DNA of 64,000 nucleotides from Tolypeutes matacus (taxonomy: Eukaryota; Chordata; Mammalia; Cingulata; Chlamyphoridae), in contig JAKSZT010054324.1 in the NCBI GenBank assembly GCA_026826555.1, forward strand, positions 7,821,973-7,885,972. Reading direction: 5' to 3'. Position 1 is the stretch's first letter, and every line of letters starts with the position of its first letter. The translations under genes were made by a program, and so were the position numbers. Of this stretch, positions 49,300 through 60,892 are shown piece after piece. The notes under the pieces were generated by a model. The model was not told where the DNA came from, searched no databases, and saw nothing but the letters and a program-made list of their open reading frames with translations.

Positions 49300-49535
49300 C
49301 AGAGGTTGGACCCATTCAATTTTGGTTTGAATCTTGGTTTCATCAGTTATAATCGTCTGCCCTTGAGCAAAAAAATGCCTCCAAGTCTGTTTCCTCATTA
49401 GTAAAATAGAGATATTAATGGTCCATATCTCACAGGGTAGTTATAAGTGTCAATGATATAATCTAGCATGGTATATAACCCAGAGCTCTGCATGGAGTAC
49501 ACACTCCATAAATGATATCAGCATTATTATTATTT
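49300..49535 (+). mobile_element. MIR SINE
   Basis: tttggtttgaatcttggttt, cttgagcaaaaaaatgcctc, tctgtttcctcattagtaaaa, and a tail with acactccataaatgatatc in MIR order. Plus strand. Confidence 0.8.
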
Positions 49536-50640
49536 TGTGATAGTATAGAAACCTACTCTGGGGTCATTCACATTAAACTATTACTAGTTGGTTACCCTAG
49601 GAAGAGGAGTGGAATGAATCAAAGAGTGTGGGGGATTTGAGAATCACTTTAACTTTTCACTCTTCAATGTCTGTTTATTACTGTGAATGTGTTTAAATTT
49701 TGCAATTTAAACAAATTTATTTAAAAAATAACACTATTTTCAAATTCAAGATCATCATGAATACAGAAAAATCTAATAATTCAGACATTTTAAGATTAAA
49801 TTTATATGAAAAGACACCAGTGCTTTTCTGTAGGTTTCAAAGCTCTAACTAGTGAGCCTAATGTGGGTTTATGCTTTGATGTTTATCTTCTCTCTCAGAT
49901 TAGATTATACATTATTTTTGGGCACAGGTAATATACACTCCACATGTCTACACATAATGGTTTGCATTGGGCACTTTGGAAAGATATATGGACCAATACA
50001 GGTTCATGGGTTTCAAGGAATTGCATTTTAATACCTCTGCTCTTTAACTTGAAATTCAAAATGATGAGAAATGGAGATGTTAAAGATGATATATTTAAAA
50101 TTTTTGTCATGCTTCTGGAATTTGCTTTTCGTGTTTCCTTTCTTTTTCTGTTTTCCCCTTTATTTCTGAGGGGCTGAAATGATGGGAATTGTGGAAATGG
50201 TGAGATGTCTAATTAATTTATCCAATGAAGGCACTAAATCCATCATAAATGAATAAAATTGGTGCAGCTAATATAGTCAGAGCACTTGTCAAGTTAATCT
50301 CTATTTAGTGAGACAAGAGAAATGCTAGTATATTAATAACAATGATATGCATCAATAACATTTCAATGTTATAATGTATGTAATGTCAAAACAGTGCATA
50401 GTTGTGAGTGGAAAGGAAACAAAACAGTACAGACATTCAGAGGAGAGAGATCTCAATGGGGGCAGATGAAGGCTTTGAGTTGGGTTTTGAGGACTGGGTA
50501 GTGGGTGAATAAATACAGAGGAACAGGGAGGACGTTCTGTGGGGAAACACTTATGAGGACACAGTTGCTAATGGCAGTGAACACACAAATCTTGCCTACT
50601 ATTTGTTTCTCTTTTACTCTATTCTCCATCATCTACATCA
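49536..50640. other. Unassigned intergenic DNA
   Basis: No gene. Frames 49895-50110, 49944-50177 and 50505-50723 are short and unrelated to any family that I know. Confidence 0.5.
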
Positions 50641-50830
50641 TAATCATCGGGGGGTACTTTTTCAAATGCATATTTTTAGGTCTTACTGCAAACCTCCTGA
50701 ATCAAACTCTCGGGAATTTGTAATGAACTTTTTAATTTAATTATGATTATAGGAACACTTAAGTTTGAGAACTTTCAGTCTCCTAATATCTATTATAGAT
50801 TCTAAAGTTTGATAACCATTGGGTTGAATT
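50641..50830 (+). mobile_element. MER5-like (hAT) relic
   Basis: ctgaatcaaactctcggga, then taagtttgagaactttcag and aaagtttgataaccattggg follow the MER5 plan (a ctgaatcagaatctc-type word, later gtttgagaaccactgg). Diverged. Confidence 0.45.
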
Positions 50831-51765
50831 TTTTTGAGATAATTAAAAAAAATCCTCTCACTGATGCCATTTCTCAGTGAATAATACCACCTTATTTTAG
50901 GTCTATTCATACTCCCTCTTTTCTACCTGTTCCCCAAAATTGTCACATTTCTTTGGAGAAGAGTTCTCTGGTTTCTGATCAGGGGCCAAATGCCATCAAA
51001 CCCAGTGTTTTGTGTGTTTGCAAGGTGGTGTGGTGGGCAGGGACCATGCCCATATTTTGTAGATAGCCTCATTACTAATTATACTGATTTCAGCTCCACA
51101 GCTCATGGTTGCACTACAGATCTGCAGATTACAAGGTTGGCATGTCTCAGGACTTTCATGAAAATGGTAACTTTTACCTTCAATGTGGCCTTCTCATATG
51201 AGCTTTTGCTTCTTCTGCTCTGGCCTATCTTTAAGAATGATCCCATCTGCATTCCCTCCTCAAGAAGTTTGTCAAATATCTTATCTACTTATGGTACTCA
51301 CTTCCCTTGTCATCAGTATTATGTAGCCTTGTATGTACATCTCAACTCTAATTTCAGTGGGATTTCAGCTGAGACAGTGGACAAACACATGTGCTCCATT
51401 CATTCTGGACCTGAAAATCATATGTTCCTTTAAAAAAAATCAAACATTTACTAAGTTGGTTAATGTCAAATGCAATCTCATTATTGATTAAATTCACGAC
51501 TAATTACTCAGGAGGGTGAACATTTTAAAATAATTTTGTCTGCCCGTATATCTGTTAGACTTTGTGTGACACAGATTAGCTTCATGGCTGACTCAGGCAA
51601 AGCTGTTCTTCACAGCTACACAAAAGTATATGTTGCTCAGCTCAGGTTTCACAGAGCCTTTCTTTCACGAGACAAAAACTCTTTCTATATAAAGGGATAC
51701 TTGAATTACATAAGGAAAATGTTATTTTCAAATTAATGTCCCCCTTTCCCCTTCCTAAAATCTTT
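50831..51765. other. Unassigned intergenic DNA with one open frame
   Basis: A 147-codon plus-strand frame runs 50990-51433. Its start context is weak (ccaaATGc), it has no domain that I recognise, its composition looks non-coding and no splice pattern is apparent, so I do not call it a gene. Confidence 0.45.
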
Positions 51766-51767
51766 GA

Positions 51768-51984
51768 TATGGGTTGAATTGTGTCCCCTCAAAAGGCATG
51801 TTCAAGGCCTAATCCCTATTCCTGTGAATGTGCTCTTATTTGGAAATAGGGTCTTTGAAGATGATACTAGTCGAGTCCAAACAGGATTAGGGTGGGCCCT
51901 AATCCAATATGATGGGTGTCCTTTTAAGAAGAAGAGAATTGGACATAATTGGACAGCAGAAGGGAGAATACCATGTGATGACTT
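51768..51984 (+). mobile_element. MLT1 LTR 5' fragment
   Basis: Close to the MLT1A-type consensus: tgggttgaattgtgtcccc, ggcatgttcaaggcctaat, cttatttggaaatagggtct, aggattagggtgggccctaatccaatatg (in pieces) and gtgtccttttaagaag. Truncated after about 215 bp, where L2 begins. The open frame 51764-51997 is its by-product. Confidence 0.9.
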
Positions 51985-53150
51985 TTATCCGGATTAGAGT
52001 AATTGCCTCCCAACTGGTCTTCTTGCTTCGCCACAATTCTCCAAACAGTAGCCAAAGTAAAAATTTTAAAATGTAAGTAAAATCATGTTACTCTTTTTCT
52101 GCAGTGCCTCCCATTCCAATGGCCTACAACTTCCCACATGATTTGGTACCTGCATTGACTGTCTTTGTCTTCTGCCCTTTCGTCCCTCTCTCACTCTGTT
52201 TTTAAATTAAATTTAATTTTTAATTAATTTTTTAAATTTTAATTTTTTAAAAGATACTTAGATTACATAAATGTTACATAAAAAATATAGGGGATTCCCA
52301 CATGCCTGCTCCCCACATCTCCTACACTTTCCCACATTAACAACATCCCTCATTAGGGTGGTACATTCATTGCAATTGATGAGCACATTTTGGAGCATTG
52401 CCATTAAGCATGAATTATAGTTTACACTGTAGTTTACACTGTCTCCTGCACAATTTTGTAATTTATGACAAGATATATAATGGCCTGTATCTGTCATTGC
52501 AATGTCATTCAGGGCAATTCCCAAGTCCTGAAAATGCCCCTGTATTACACCTACCCTTGGAACCTCCAGTGGCTATGGCCTCCACATCAATGATATAATT
52601 TCTTCCATTGCTAGAATCACAATGAATCTATAGTAAAATACCAGTACGTTTACTTTGGTCCACATTCGTTCCCCAATCCTTAGGATTCTGGGATGGTTAT
52701 GTCCACTCCACCTCTAACTGAGAGGGTGCTGTGATCCCATAGGGCTGATGGATGGGCCTTTCTTGCTTGCAGTTGTAGACTCTCTCAGTTCCTTGGTTCT
52801 CACTCTGTTTAAATCACTGTTTATTGTCCTCTGAGTATGCCAGGACTTCTGCACTTGCTGTTTCCTGTCTGGAAACAGCTCTGATGCTACTCTTGCCACT
52901 TCAAGTCCTTGCTCAAAAATAATCTTCTAAAAGATGTCTTCCCTGATGACTCCATTTAAAATGGAACACCCTAAACCTCTCCCCTAGAAGGTCCAATTAC
53001 CTAACTTTTCTAACTCTCTGCTCCTCCTCAGCACTTTACCTTCAAATGAGAACTGGGAGTTTTTTTTATTTTGTTCACAAATGCATCCACATCACCTTAA
53101 AAAGTGTCTGGCAGATAATAAGTGTTCTATGAATACTTCTAGTGTAAATC
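51985..53150 (+). mobile_element. L2 LINE 3' region, interrupted
   Basis: Two halves of one L2: 51985-52201 (gcctcccaactggtcttc, cagtgcctcccattcca) and 52811-53150 (gcacttgctgtttcctgtc, aagtccttgctcaaaaataa, gatgtcttccctgatgac, then a terminal region with gtgtctggcagataataag). A 5'-truncated L1 sits between them with a 13-bp duplication. Confidence 0.8.
52202..52797 (-). mobile_element. 5'-truncated L1 3' UTR inserted in L2
   Basis: About 596 bp on the minus strand, all of it L1 3' UTR of the same type as 10.73 and 63.6 kb (agattacataaatgttacat, ataggggattccc). Its A-rich tail is at the low-coordinate end. Target duplication tctcactctgttt at 52189-52201 and 52798-52810. Frames 52258-52524 and 52714-52899 are meaningless. 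Confidence 0.9.
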
Positions 53151-53550
53151 TGGGAGAGACAACTTGGGGTACACCCCATAATGACGTCAATTACTTTTGA
53201 AGATAATACATTTAAAGACTTTTAATTCATGCAAACAAAATAGATATATTGTTATCATTGTGGACCTCATCAGAACTTCTGCTTCTCTGTAAATCAAAGT
53301 ATTTATCTGACCAATGTTGATTTCTAACACTAAAATTCCCTTCAGTTGAAAAATGCTAAGAAATTGAGGGTAGGAATTTTGGTACTTTTCCCTCAGAATT
53401 ATAAAATTTCAGATAACACTAGTATTTCTGAGTAAATGTGTCTATTGAATTAACTTTATTGTCACGTATGTGAATATATTTTGTAAAGACTTGGACAAGT
53501 GATTTCTATGAAATCTGAATGTAATTTACTTATAGTTAAATGTCCATGTT
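53151..53550. other. Unassigned intergenic DNA
   Basis: AT-rich, no gene or recognisable repeat. Confidence 0.5.
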
Positions 53551-54202
53551 TGAGTCTTTTGTGGACCCCAGAAAATAATGTTCTTAAGCTAACTTATTCC
53601 TGTACCTGTAAGCCTACTGTATTTGGACTTTGTGGTCAGATTCAATTAAGGGATCTTTTGATTAGATCACTTTGATTAGAATGCTTCAGTTAGGGGTCTT
53701 TCGTTAGATTTCAGGACACAGGGTTAGTCTTAATCCTTTTATTGGAGTCTTATATAAACATTGTCTCAGAATGCAAGCTGCTCCCATTTTCACCCTGCCA
53801 TGTGAGAGAAGACTCCAGGATCACCTACAGCTGCAGAAAGACAGAGAGGCTGAGAAAACCGCAAGAGACAGAGAGGCCAGAGGCTGGAATCAGTGGAGTA
53901 GCCCTAAGCAAGAAGGGAGAGACAAGCCATGTGCTTGATCGTCCACAGCTAAGCTCCAGGAGAAAATGAGTCTGGAGGGGAAGGCAAGGACCTCAGCAGA
54001 GACCCGTCTCCATTTTGCTTTGCCACATGGCAAGACTCCAGGATCTCCAGCAGCTGACTTTGGTGAAAAAATATCTCTGTGGATACCTTGATTTGGATAT
54101 TTCCACAGCCTCAGAACTGTAAGCTTTTACACTAATAACTCCCTAATAAAATCCACCCCATCTCTGGTATTTTGTTCCCAGCAGCTTTAGCAAACGAAAA
54201 CA
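53551..54202 (+). mobile_element. MaLR-like solo LTR
   Basis: Starts TGAGTCTTTTGTGGACCCC and ends agcaaacgaaaaca. Inside: cttatataaacattg near 53749, gaactgtaagcttttacac, then ctaataaaatcc (poly(A)-signal region) and tctggtattttgttccc. 652 bp, uninterrupted sister of the LTR at 37.6 kb. I could not see a convincing target duplication. The 75-codon frame at 53742-53969 is not a gene. Confidence 0.8.
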
Positions 54203-54708
54203 GTAAGTAATCCAGGAAAAGCAAGATTGTTACTTTATTTGCATTGTCCTACTCATATTATTTGATTCAAACAAAAGGCCAGTGTAAAAAATAGAAGCAA
54301 GAGTATATGTTTAACATTTGGATCAGCAGTTTCTTGAAGGTAGAATTAAATTTGGCAATCAGATGCCCTCAAATTGTATTTGAGCTGACAACATGGCAAT
54401 TAAGCACTTGGATTTGAAGACTCAATTTATAGTTTTGTTGAAATACCTCTATTGTGAGTGTGTATGTGTGTGTGTGCATGCACATGTACTGTTTCTCTAA
54501 ATTCTCTTTTCTATTACTCCATTAAAATTATTTTCAGTTAATAAATAAAATCGACCTCCTACAGTAACAGATCTTCTCTTTACAGAACTTGTAAATGACA
54601 ATGGTGACACTTATGAATTTGATAAGGTCACATCTGTCAGAATAAATTGTTGTTTTCTGCCAGTTTCCAGCTATTTCTCTCTCTGCTTGACCATATTATG
54701 GTCTTTTT
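54203..54708. other. Unassigned intergenic DNA
   Basis: No gene. Short TG-rich run near 54453-54480. Confidence 0.5.
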
Positions 54709-54722
54709 AAAAGGATATCACT

Positions 54723-55864
54723 GGACTTCCAGGAAGATGGCGGACTAGTAAGACACAGGAATCTCTTCTCCAGAAAAATAGCTAGAGGACAGGCTGAAAC
54801 AGCCACAAAAAAAGATCTTCTAGAGTTTAGGACAGCAGGTGAAGGCTGCACACAACCCAGAGGAGAGAGGGACAAAAGAGGGAAATCACGACGACAGAAC
54901 CATGGGTCGGAATCAGCAGCGACTGCTGCTGCCGGCACCCTCCACACACTCTTTAGAATTGGGCCTCTGGGTCTGGGACTATAGACAAAAGGAGCTCCAG
55001 GGATCTACCACTCCAGGAAAGGGGAGAGAGAGGGACACAGCCTAAGGCTGACTCAGGTTCTGACCCACAAATTTGGGCTGTAGAGTCCCACAGACCCTTC
55101 CAGGCCAGGTGGAACCACATGGTGGTTTGCCCTGGAAGCCTATGAAGAACTGGAGAAATCTGACCCTCACAATCTCCCTCTTTTCTAGCCTGGACTAATT
55201 GTTGAGGACTCCACAGGAGAGGGGAGAGAGAGCCTGGGCTGACTTGACTTTTGACTGGCAGGTTTGGTCTGTGGTGTCCCAAAAACCCTTCCAGGCTGAG
55301 TGGGGCTGTGCCATTGTTTGCCTTGGAGCCTGCAAGGGGCTAAAGATATTCAAAACTCCCAATCTCCTTCTCTACTAACAGGGACTGATTGTTGAGGACT
55401 CAAAGGGGAGAGGAAATATTTCCTAGCTGGGAAAAAGGAGGGGGCTGCCAGAGAAGACTGGAGAACTGTCTCAGAAAGTTTGAATTACAACACCCTTAGC
55501 CTCCAGACAGGAAACTCTATCACATTGATCTGGTCTCTGTCACAACAAATGCACTCTGACCAGGCATTGAACTGAGATCTGCTAAATAGAGCTATCTCCT
55601 GGCAGACCAAGGAAGTGCACATAAGAAAATTAAAAATAAGGAGAGGCTTTTCCTGGCCTATATAGTCTCCCTGCCCAAGGCCCTAGGAAGTGACTCTACA
55701 ACCAATTACTGGGTCCAGTGCCCAGTTTTGGGCAACCAGCAGGACAATCCTAACAATCCAGGTAGAGCCCAAAATCAAAGAGCTGTGGTAACTCACAGCC
55801 TCCTGCCACTAAATCCCTATAAGAGAAAGAGATTGAGCATCTGAGTAAACTATATCCTAACCAG
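54723..55864 (+). promoter_or_regulatory. L1-C 5' UTR / promoter with repeated units
   Basis: GC-richer than its surroundings. Starts ggacttccaggaagatggcg. Contains two related units of about 200 bp: the word ggggagagagag recurs at 55021 and 55221, each followed by a ...ccttccaggc...-type segment and then tttgccctggaagcct / tttgccttggagcct. A third partial copy begins near 55381 (gattgttgaggact, ggggagagg at about 55405). Tandem 5' UTR units are reminiscent of the promoter monomers of rodent L1s. Confidence 0.7.
54734..54743 (+). promoter_or_regulatory. YY1-type site in L1-C 5' end
   Basis: aagatggcgg, starting at base 12 of the element. In human L1 a YY1 site with the same core lies at nearly the same position and sets accurate transcription starts. 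The match here is in core and position; function is inferred. Confidence 0.65.
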
Positions 55865-56750
55865 ATGTCTAAACACCAGCAAAAAATTATGAGCCATACT
55901 AAGAAAATAGAAGACATGGCCCAAGAAAAGAATACATAAAAGTCCCAGAAGAGATGTAGAATTTGAGAGAACTAATCAGCAAGATGAGCACAAATTTCCA
56001 AAATCAAATTAATGAGTTGAAAGGCAATATAGTTAAATAGATAAATGACATCAAGAAAACATCGAGTGAACGCAAAGAAGAATTTGAAATCCTGAACAGA
56101 AAAGTAATGGAGTTCATGGGAATGAAAGACATAATAGGTGGGGTCAAAAACACATTTGAGGCATATAACAGCAGACTCGAAATGATAGAAGAAAGAATAA
56201 GTGATACTGAAGACAGAGCAGCTAAAATTGAAGAGAGAAAAGAACACAGAGAGAAAAGAATGGAAAAAATTGAGCAAGGGCTCAAAAAGTTGATGACAAC
56301 ACAAAACGCAACAACATACGTGTCATGAGAGTTCCAGAAGGGGAAGAGAAGGGAAAAGGGGCAGAAAGAGTATTTGAGGAAATAATAGCTGAAAATTTCC
56401 CAACTCTCATGAAAGAAATGAACTTGCATGTCCAAGAAGCACACCGTACCCCAATCAGAATAAATCCAGATAGACCTATGCCAAGACACATACTACTCAG
56501 AATGTCAAATGTCAAAGATAAAGAGAAAATTCTCAGAGCAGCAAGAGAGAAGCAAACGATCATGTACAAGGGATGCCCAGTAAGACTTAGTGAAGATTTC
56601 TCTTCAGAAACCATGGAGATGAGAAGACAGTGGTATGATACAATTAGGATACTGAAAGAGAAGAACTGCCAGCCAAGAATTTTTTATGCAGCAAAACTGT
56701 CCTTAAATATGAAGGTGAGTATAAAATATTCACAAACAAACAGAAACTAA
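55865..56750 (+). pseudogene. L1-C ORF1 remnant
   Basis: Should encode the L1 RNA-binding chaperone of about 294 residues. The ATG at 55865 begins MSKHQQKIMSHTKK, matching L1-A and L1-B, but a stop follows at about codon 25 (near 55937). The coiled-coil part is open at 56107-56328 (RLEMIEERISDTEDRAAKIE). The RNA-recognition and C-terminal parts are open in another frame at 56325-56750 (MNLHVQEAHRTPIRINPDRP, then PRHILLRMSNVKDKEKILRA, stop at 56748). At least one stop and one frameshift therefore break it. Confidence 0.9.
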
Positions 56751-56932
56751 GAGAGTTTGCAAAAAAGAATCCTCCTTTGCAGGAAATATTAAAGGAAGCC
56801 TTAGAACCTGAAAGAAAAAGACAGGAGACAGAGGCTTGGAGTAGAGTATAGAAGAGAGAGTAGCAGAAAGGCTAACCAAAAGAGTAAAAAGAGAGACAAA
56901 AACAAGATGACATATGAAAACCAAAGAATAAA

Positions 56933-59900
56933 ATGGAGGAAGTAAATAATGCATTTACAGTAATATCATTGAATGTAAATGGATTAAACTCCCCAATCAA
57001 AAGGTACAGGCTGATAAAGTGGATAAAAAAACATGAGCCATCCATATGCTGCTTACAAGAAACTCACCTTAGACTCAGGGATACAAACCGGCTGAAAGTG
57101 AAAGGTTGGAAAAAGATACTCCATGAGAATAGTAACCAGGAAAGAGCAGGGGTAGCTATACTAATATCAGACAAAACAAATTTTAAATGCAAAAAAGTTA
57201 TAAGAGATACAGAGACCATTATATATTAATAAAAGGGATGATCCACCAGGAAGATATAATAGTCATAAATATCTACGCACCTAACCAGGGTGCCCCAAAA
57301 TATATGAGACAAACTCTGGCAAAACTGAAGGGAGAAATAGACATTTCTGCAATAATCATTGGAGACTTCAACACCCCACTCACATCATTAGATAGAACAA
57401 CTAGACAGAAGATAAACAAGGAAGCAGAGAACTTGAACAATATGATAAACAAGTTAGACCTAACAGACATATACAGAACACTGCATCCAAACTCAGTGGG
57501 TTATACATTCTTCTCAAGTGCCCATGGATCTTTCTCCAGGATAGACCACATGTTAGGTCAAAGTTCAGCTCTCAATAAATATAAAAAGATTGAAATGATA
57601 TAAAGCACCTTCTCAGATCATAATGGAATGAAACTAGAAATCAATAATATACAGGAAGAAAGTAAATTCACAAATGTGTGGAGACTGAACAACACACTCC
57701 TAAATAATCAGTGGGTCAAAGAAGAAATTGCAAGTGAAATCAGTAAATATATTGAGACAAATGAAAATGAGAACACAATGTATCAAAACTTATGGATACA
57801 GCGAAGGCAGTCTTGAGAGGGAAATTTATAGCCCTAAATGCCTATATTAAAAAACAAGAAAGAGCTAAACTCAAAGATTTAACTGAACAGCTAGAAAAAT
57901 TAGAAAAAGAACAGCAAACCAATTCCAAAGCAAGCATAAGGAAAGAAATAATAAAGATTAGAGCAGAAATAAATGAAAACGAGAACAGAAAAACAATAGA
58001 GAAAATCAACAAAACCGAAATCTGGTTCTTTGAGAAGATCAATAAAATTGACAACCCCCTCGCTAGACTAAGAAAGAAAAGAAGAGAGAAGATGCAAATA
58101 AATACAATCATAAATGAAAGGGGTGGGTGGGGGGAGTTACAAATGACCTCACAGAAATAAAAAAAATCATAAGAAGATATTATGAGAAACTATATGCCAA
58201 CAAACCGGACAACCTAGATGAAATGGACAAATTTCTAGAAATGCACAACCAACCTACACCAATGCTACTAGAAATACAAGAACTTAACAAACCAATCACA
58301 TATAAGGAGATTGAATCTGTCATTAAAAATCTCCCAGCAAAGAAATGTCCAGGACCAGGTGGCTTCACAGGTGAATTCTACCAAGCATTTCGAAAAGAAT
58401 TAACACCAATCCTGTTTAAACTCTTCCAAAGAATTGAAGAGGACGGAAAATTACCCAACACATTTTATGAAGCCAACATCACCTTAATACCAAAGCCAGA
58501 TAAAGATTCTACAAGAAAAGAAAATTACAGACCAATCTCCTAATGAACATAGATGCAAAAATTCTCAACAAAATTCTTGCAAATCGAATCCAACAACATA
58601 TCAAAAGACTTATACATCACGACCAAGTAGGATTTATTCCTGGTATGCAAGTCTGGTTCAGCATAAGAAAATCAATCAATGTAATACACCACATTAACAA
58701 ATTGAAGGAAAAAAACACACATGATCATCTCAATAGATGCAGAAAAGGCATTTGACAAAATCTAGCATCCTTTTTTGACAAAAACACTTCAAAAGATAGG
58801 AATAAAAGGAAAATTCCTCAATATGATAAAAGGCATATATGAAAAACCACAGCCAACATCATACTCAATGGGGAAAGGTTGAAAGCTTTCCCTCTAAGAT
58901 TGGGAACAAGACAAAGATGCCTACTGTCACCATTGTTATTCAACATTGTACTAGGAGTTCTAGCTAGGGCAATTAGACAAGAAAAAAAAAATTAAAGGCA
59001 TCCAAATAGGAAGAGAGGAAGTAAAACTCTCACTTGTTGCGGATGACATGATTCTGTATTTAGAAAATCCTGAAGTGTCCATGACAAAGCTACTTGAACT
59101 AATAAATGGGTTCAGCAAAGTGGCAGGATACAAGGTCAACATGCAAAAATCAGTAATGTTTTTGTACACTAGTACTGAACAACCTGAGGAGGAAATCAGG
59201 GAGAAAATTCCATTTTCAATAGCAACAAAAAGACTCAAATACCTAGGAGTTAATTTAACCAAAAAAGTACAGGACCTATATGCAGAAAACAAAGATTTAA
59301 ACAAATGGAAAGACATTCCATGTTCATGGATTGGAAGAATAAATATCGTGAAGATGTCAATCTTACCCAGACTGATTTATAGAGTTAATGCAATACCCAT
59401 CAAAATCCCAACAGCTTACTTTACAGCATTAGAGAAGGCAATTACCAAATTCATCTGGAAGGGTAAGTGCACCAGAATAGCCAAAAGCATTCTAAAAAAG
59501 AAGAGGGATGTGGGAGGAATTTCACTGCCTGATCTTGAAACATAATAGAAAGCTACAGTTGTCAAAACAGCATGGTGCTGGCATAAAGATAGACATATTG
59601 ATCAGTGGAATAGAAATGAGAACCCAGAAATAAATCCTCACCTATACAGTCAACTGGCTTTTGACAAACCTACCAAGCCCACGCTAATGGGAAAAAAGCA
59701 GTCTCTTCAACAAATGGTGTTGGGAGAACTGGATATCTATAACCAAAAGAATGAAAGAGGACCCCTATCTCACCCCCATACAAGAATCAACTCAAAATGG
59801 ATCAAAAATGTAAATATAAAAGCTGGGACCATAAACTACTAGAATAAAATGTAAGGAAACATCTTCAAGACCTTGTAGTAGGTGGTTGTTTCTTGGACCT

Positions 59901-60709
59901 TACACCCAAAGCTTGTGCAACAAGAGAAAAACATAGATAAATGGGACTTCCTGAAAATTCAACACTTTTGCACCTCGCAGGACTTTGTCAGAAGGGTGAA
60001 AAGGCAGCCAACTCAATGGGAAAAAATATTTGGAAATCACATATCTGATAAGGGTTTAATATCCAGGATATACAAAGAGATATTACAGCTCAACAATAAA
60101 AAGACAAACGACCCAATTAAAAAATGGGCGAAAGACTTGAATAGACATTTCTCCAAAGAAGAAACACAAATGGCAAGAAAACACATGAAGAAATGCTCAA
60201 CATCACTTATGATTAGGGAAATGCAAATCAAAACTACAGTGAGATGTCATTTCACACCTATCAGAATGGCCACTATTAAAAAACCAGAGAATTACAAAAG
60301 TTGGAGAGGATGTGGAGAGATAGAAACATTTCTTCACTGTTGGTGGGAATGCAGAATGGTACAACCACTATGGAAGAGTGTTTGGCAGTTTCTAAAGAAG
60401 TTGAATATAAATTTGCCACGTGACCCTGCAATACCACTACTGGATATATACCCAGAAGAACTGAGAACAGTGACACGAACAGACATCTGCACACCGATGT
60501 TCATAGGAACATTATTCATCAAAAATTGGAAACAACCCAGGTGTCCATCAACAGACGAATGGATAAAAAAACTCTGGTCTATACACATGATGGAATATTA
60601 TGCAACTGTAAGAAGAAATGAAGTCATAAAGCATATGACCACATGGATTAACCTGGAGGACATTATGTTGAGTGAAGGAAGCCAGACACAAAAGCAAAAA
60701 ACTGTATGA
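56933..60709 (+). pseudogene. L1-C ORF2 (endonuclease/reverse transcriptase) remnant
   Basis: Domains in order: endonuclease (56933-57603, with SLNVNGLNSPIK, CCLQETHL, INIYAPNQGAP, IIGDFNTPL and FSSAHGSFSRIDHML; one frameshift near 57200 and a stop at 57601), linker and tower (57628-58160), reverse transcriptase (58127-59545, with KKCPGPGGFTGEFYQ and the catalytic box reading VADDMILY near 59035 instead of FADD), and the C-terminal segment (59882-60709, with a cysteine-rich ETFLHCWWECRMVQPLW and final MLSEGSQTQKQKTV). Several frame changes and stops lie between these pieces. Length and order are normal for L1 ORF2. It starts about 180 bp after ORF1, as in other L1s. Confidence 0.95.
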
Positions 60710-60878
60710 ATGCATTACTATGAACCAAATATATTGTGTAACATATTGTTTGATTAAAAAAAATTATATGTATCCATTACATTTAATTGAGAAATGTATA
60801 TATTTATTCATCTGTGTTTACTTTTAGTTTTTAATTGTTTATATTTTCAATTATTAAATGTACAAAATAAAGTGAAAA
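60710..60878 (+). terminator. L1-C short 3' UTR with poly(A) signal
   Basis: Only about 170 bp between the ORF2 stop and the A-run, with aataaa near 60866. It shares no obvious sequence with the long 3' UTRs of L1-A or L1-B. Confidence 0.75.
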
Positions 60879-60892
60879 AAAAGAATATCACT

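Larger units (their letters stand above)
54723..60878 (+). mobile_element. L1-C: full-length L1, plus strand
   Basis: A complete L1 of about 6.16 kb: 5' UTR 54723-55864, ORF1 55865-56750, ORF2 56933-60709 and a 3' UTR of about 170 bp with aataaa near 60866 and an A-run. Target duplication aaaaggatatcact (54709-54722) / aaaagaatatcact (60879-60892), one mismatch. The first 20 bases carry a YY1-type site. It looks the youngest of the three full-length copies, since long open stretches survive, but both ORFs contain frameshifts and stops, so it is inactive. Orientation is opposite to L1-A and L1-B. Confidence 0.95.

Noticed and set aside
50990..51433. 147-codon frame outside recognised repeats
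   Set aside because: Weak start context, no recognisable domain, no splice structure or promoter. Conservation across species would be needed to reconsider it.
56004..56614. Long minus-strand frames over L1-C ORF1
   Set aside because: Antisense of the coiled-coil and RNA-binding coding region; no independent support.
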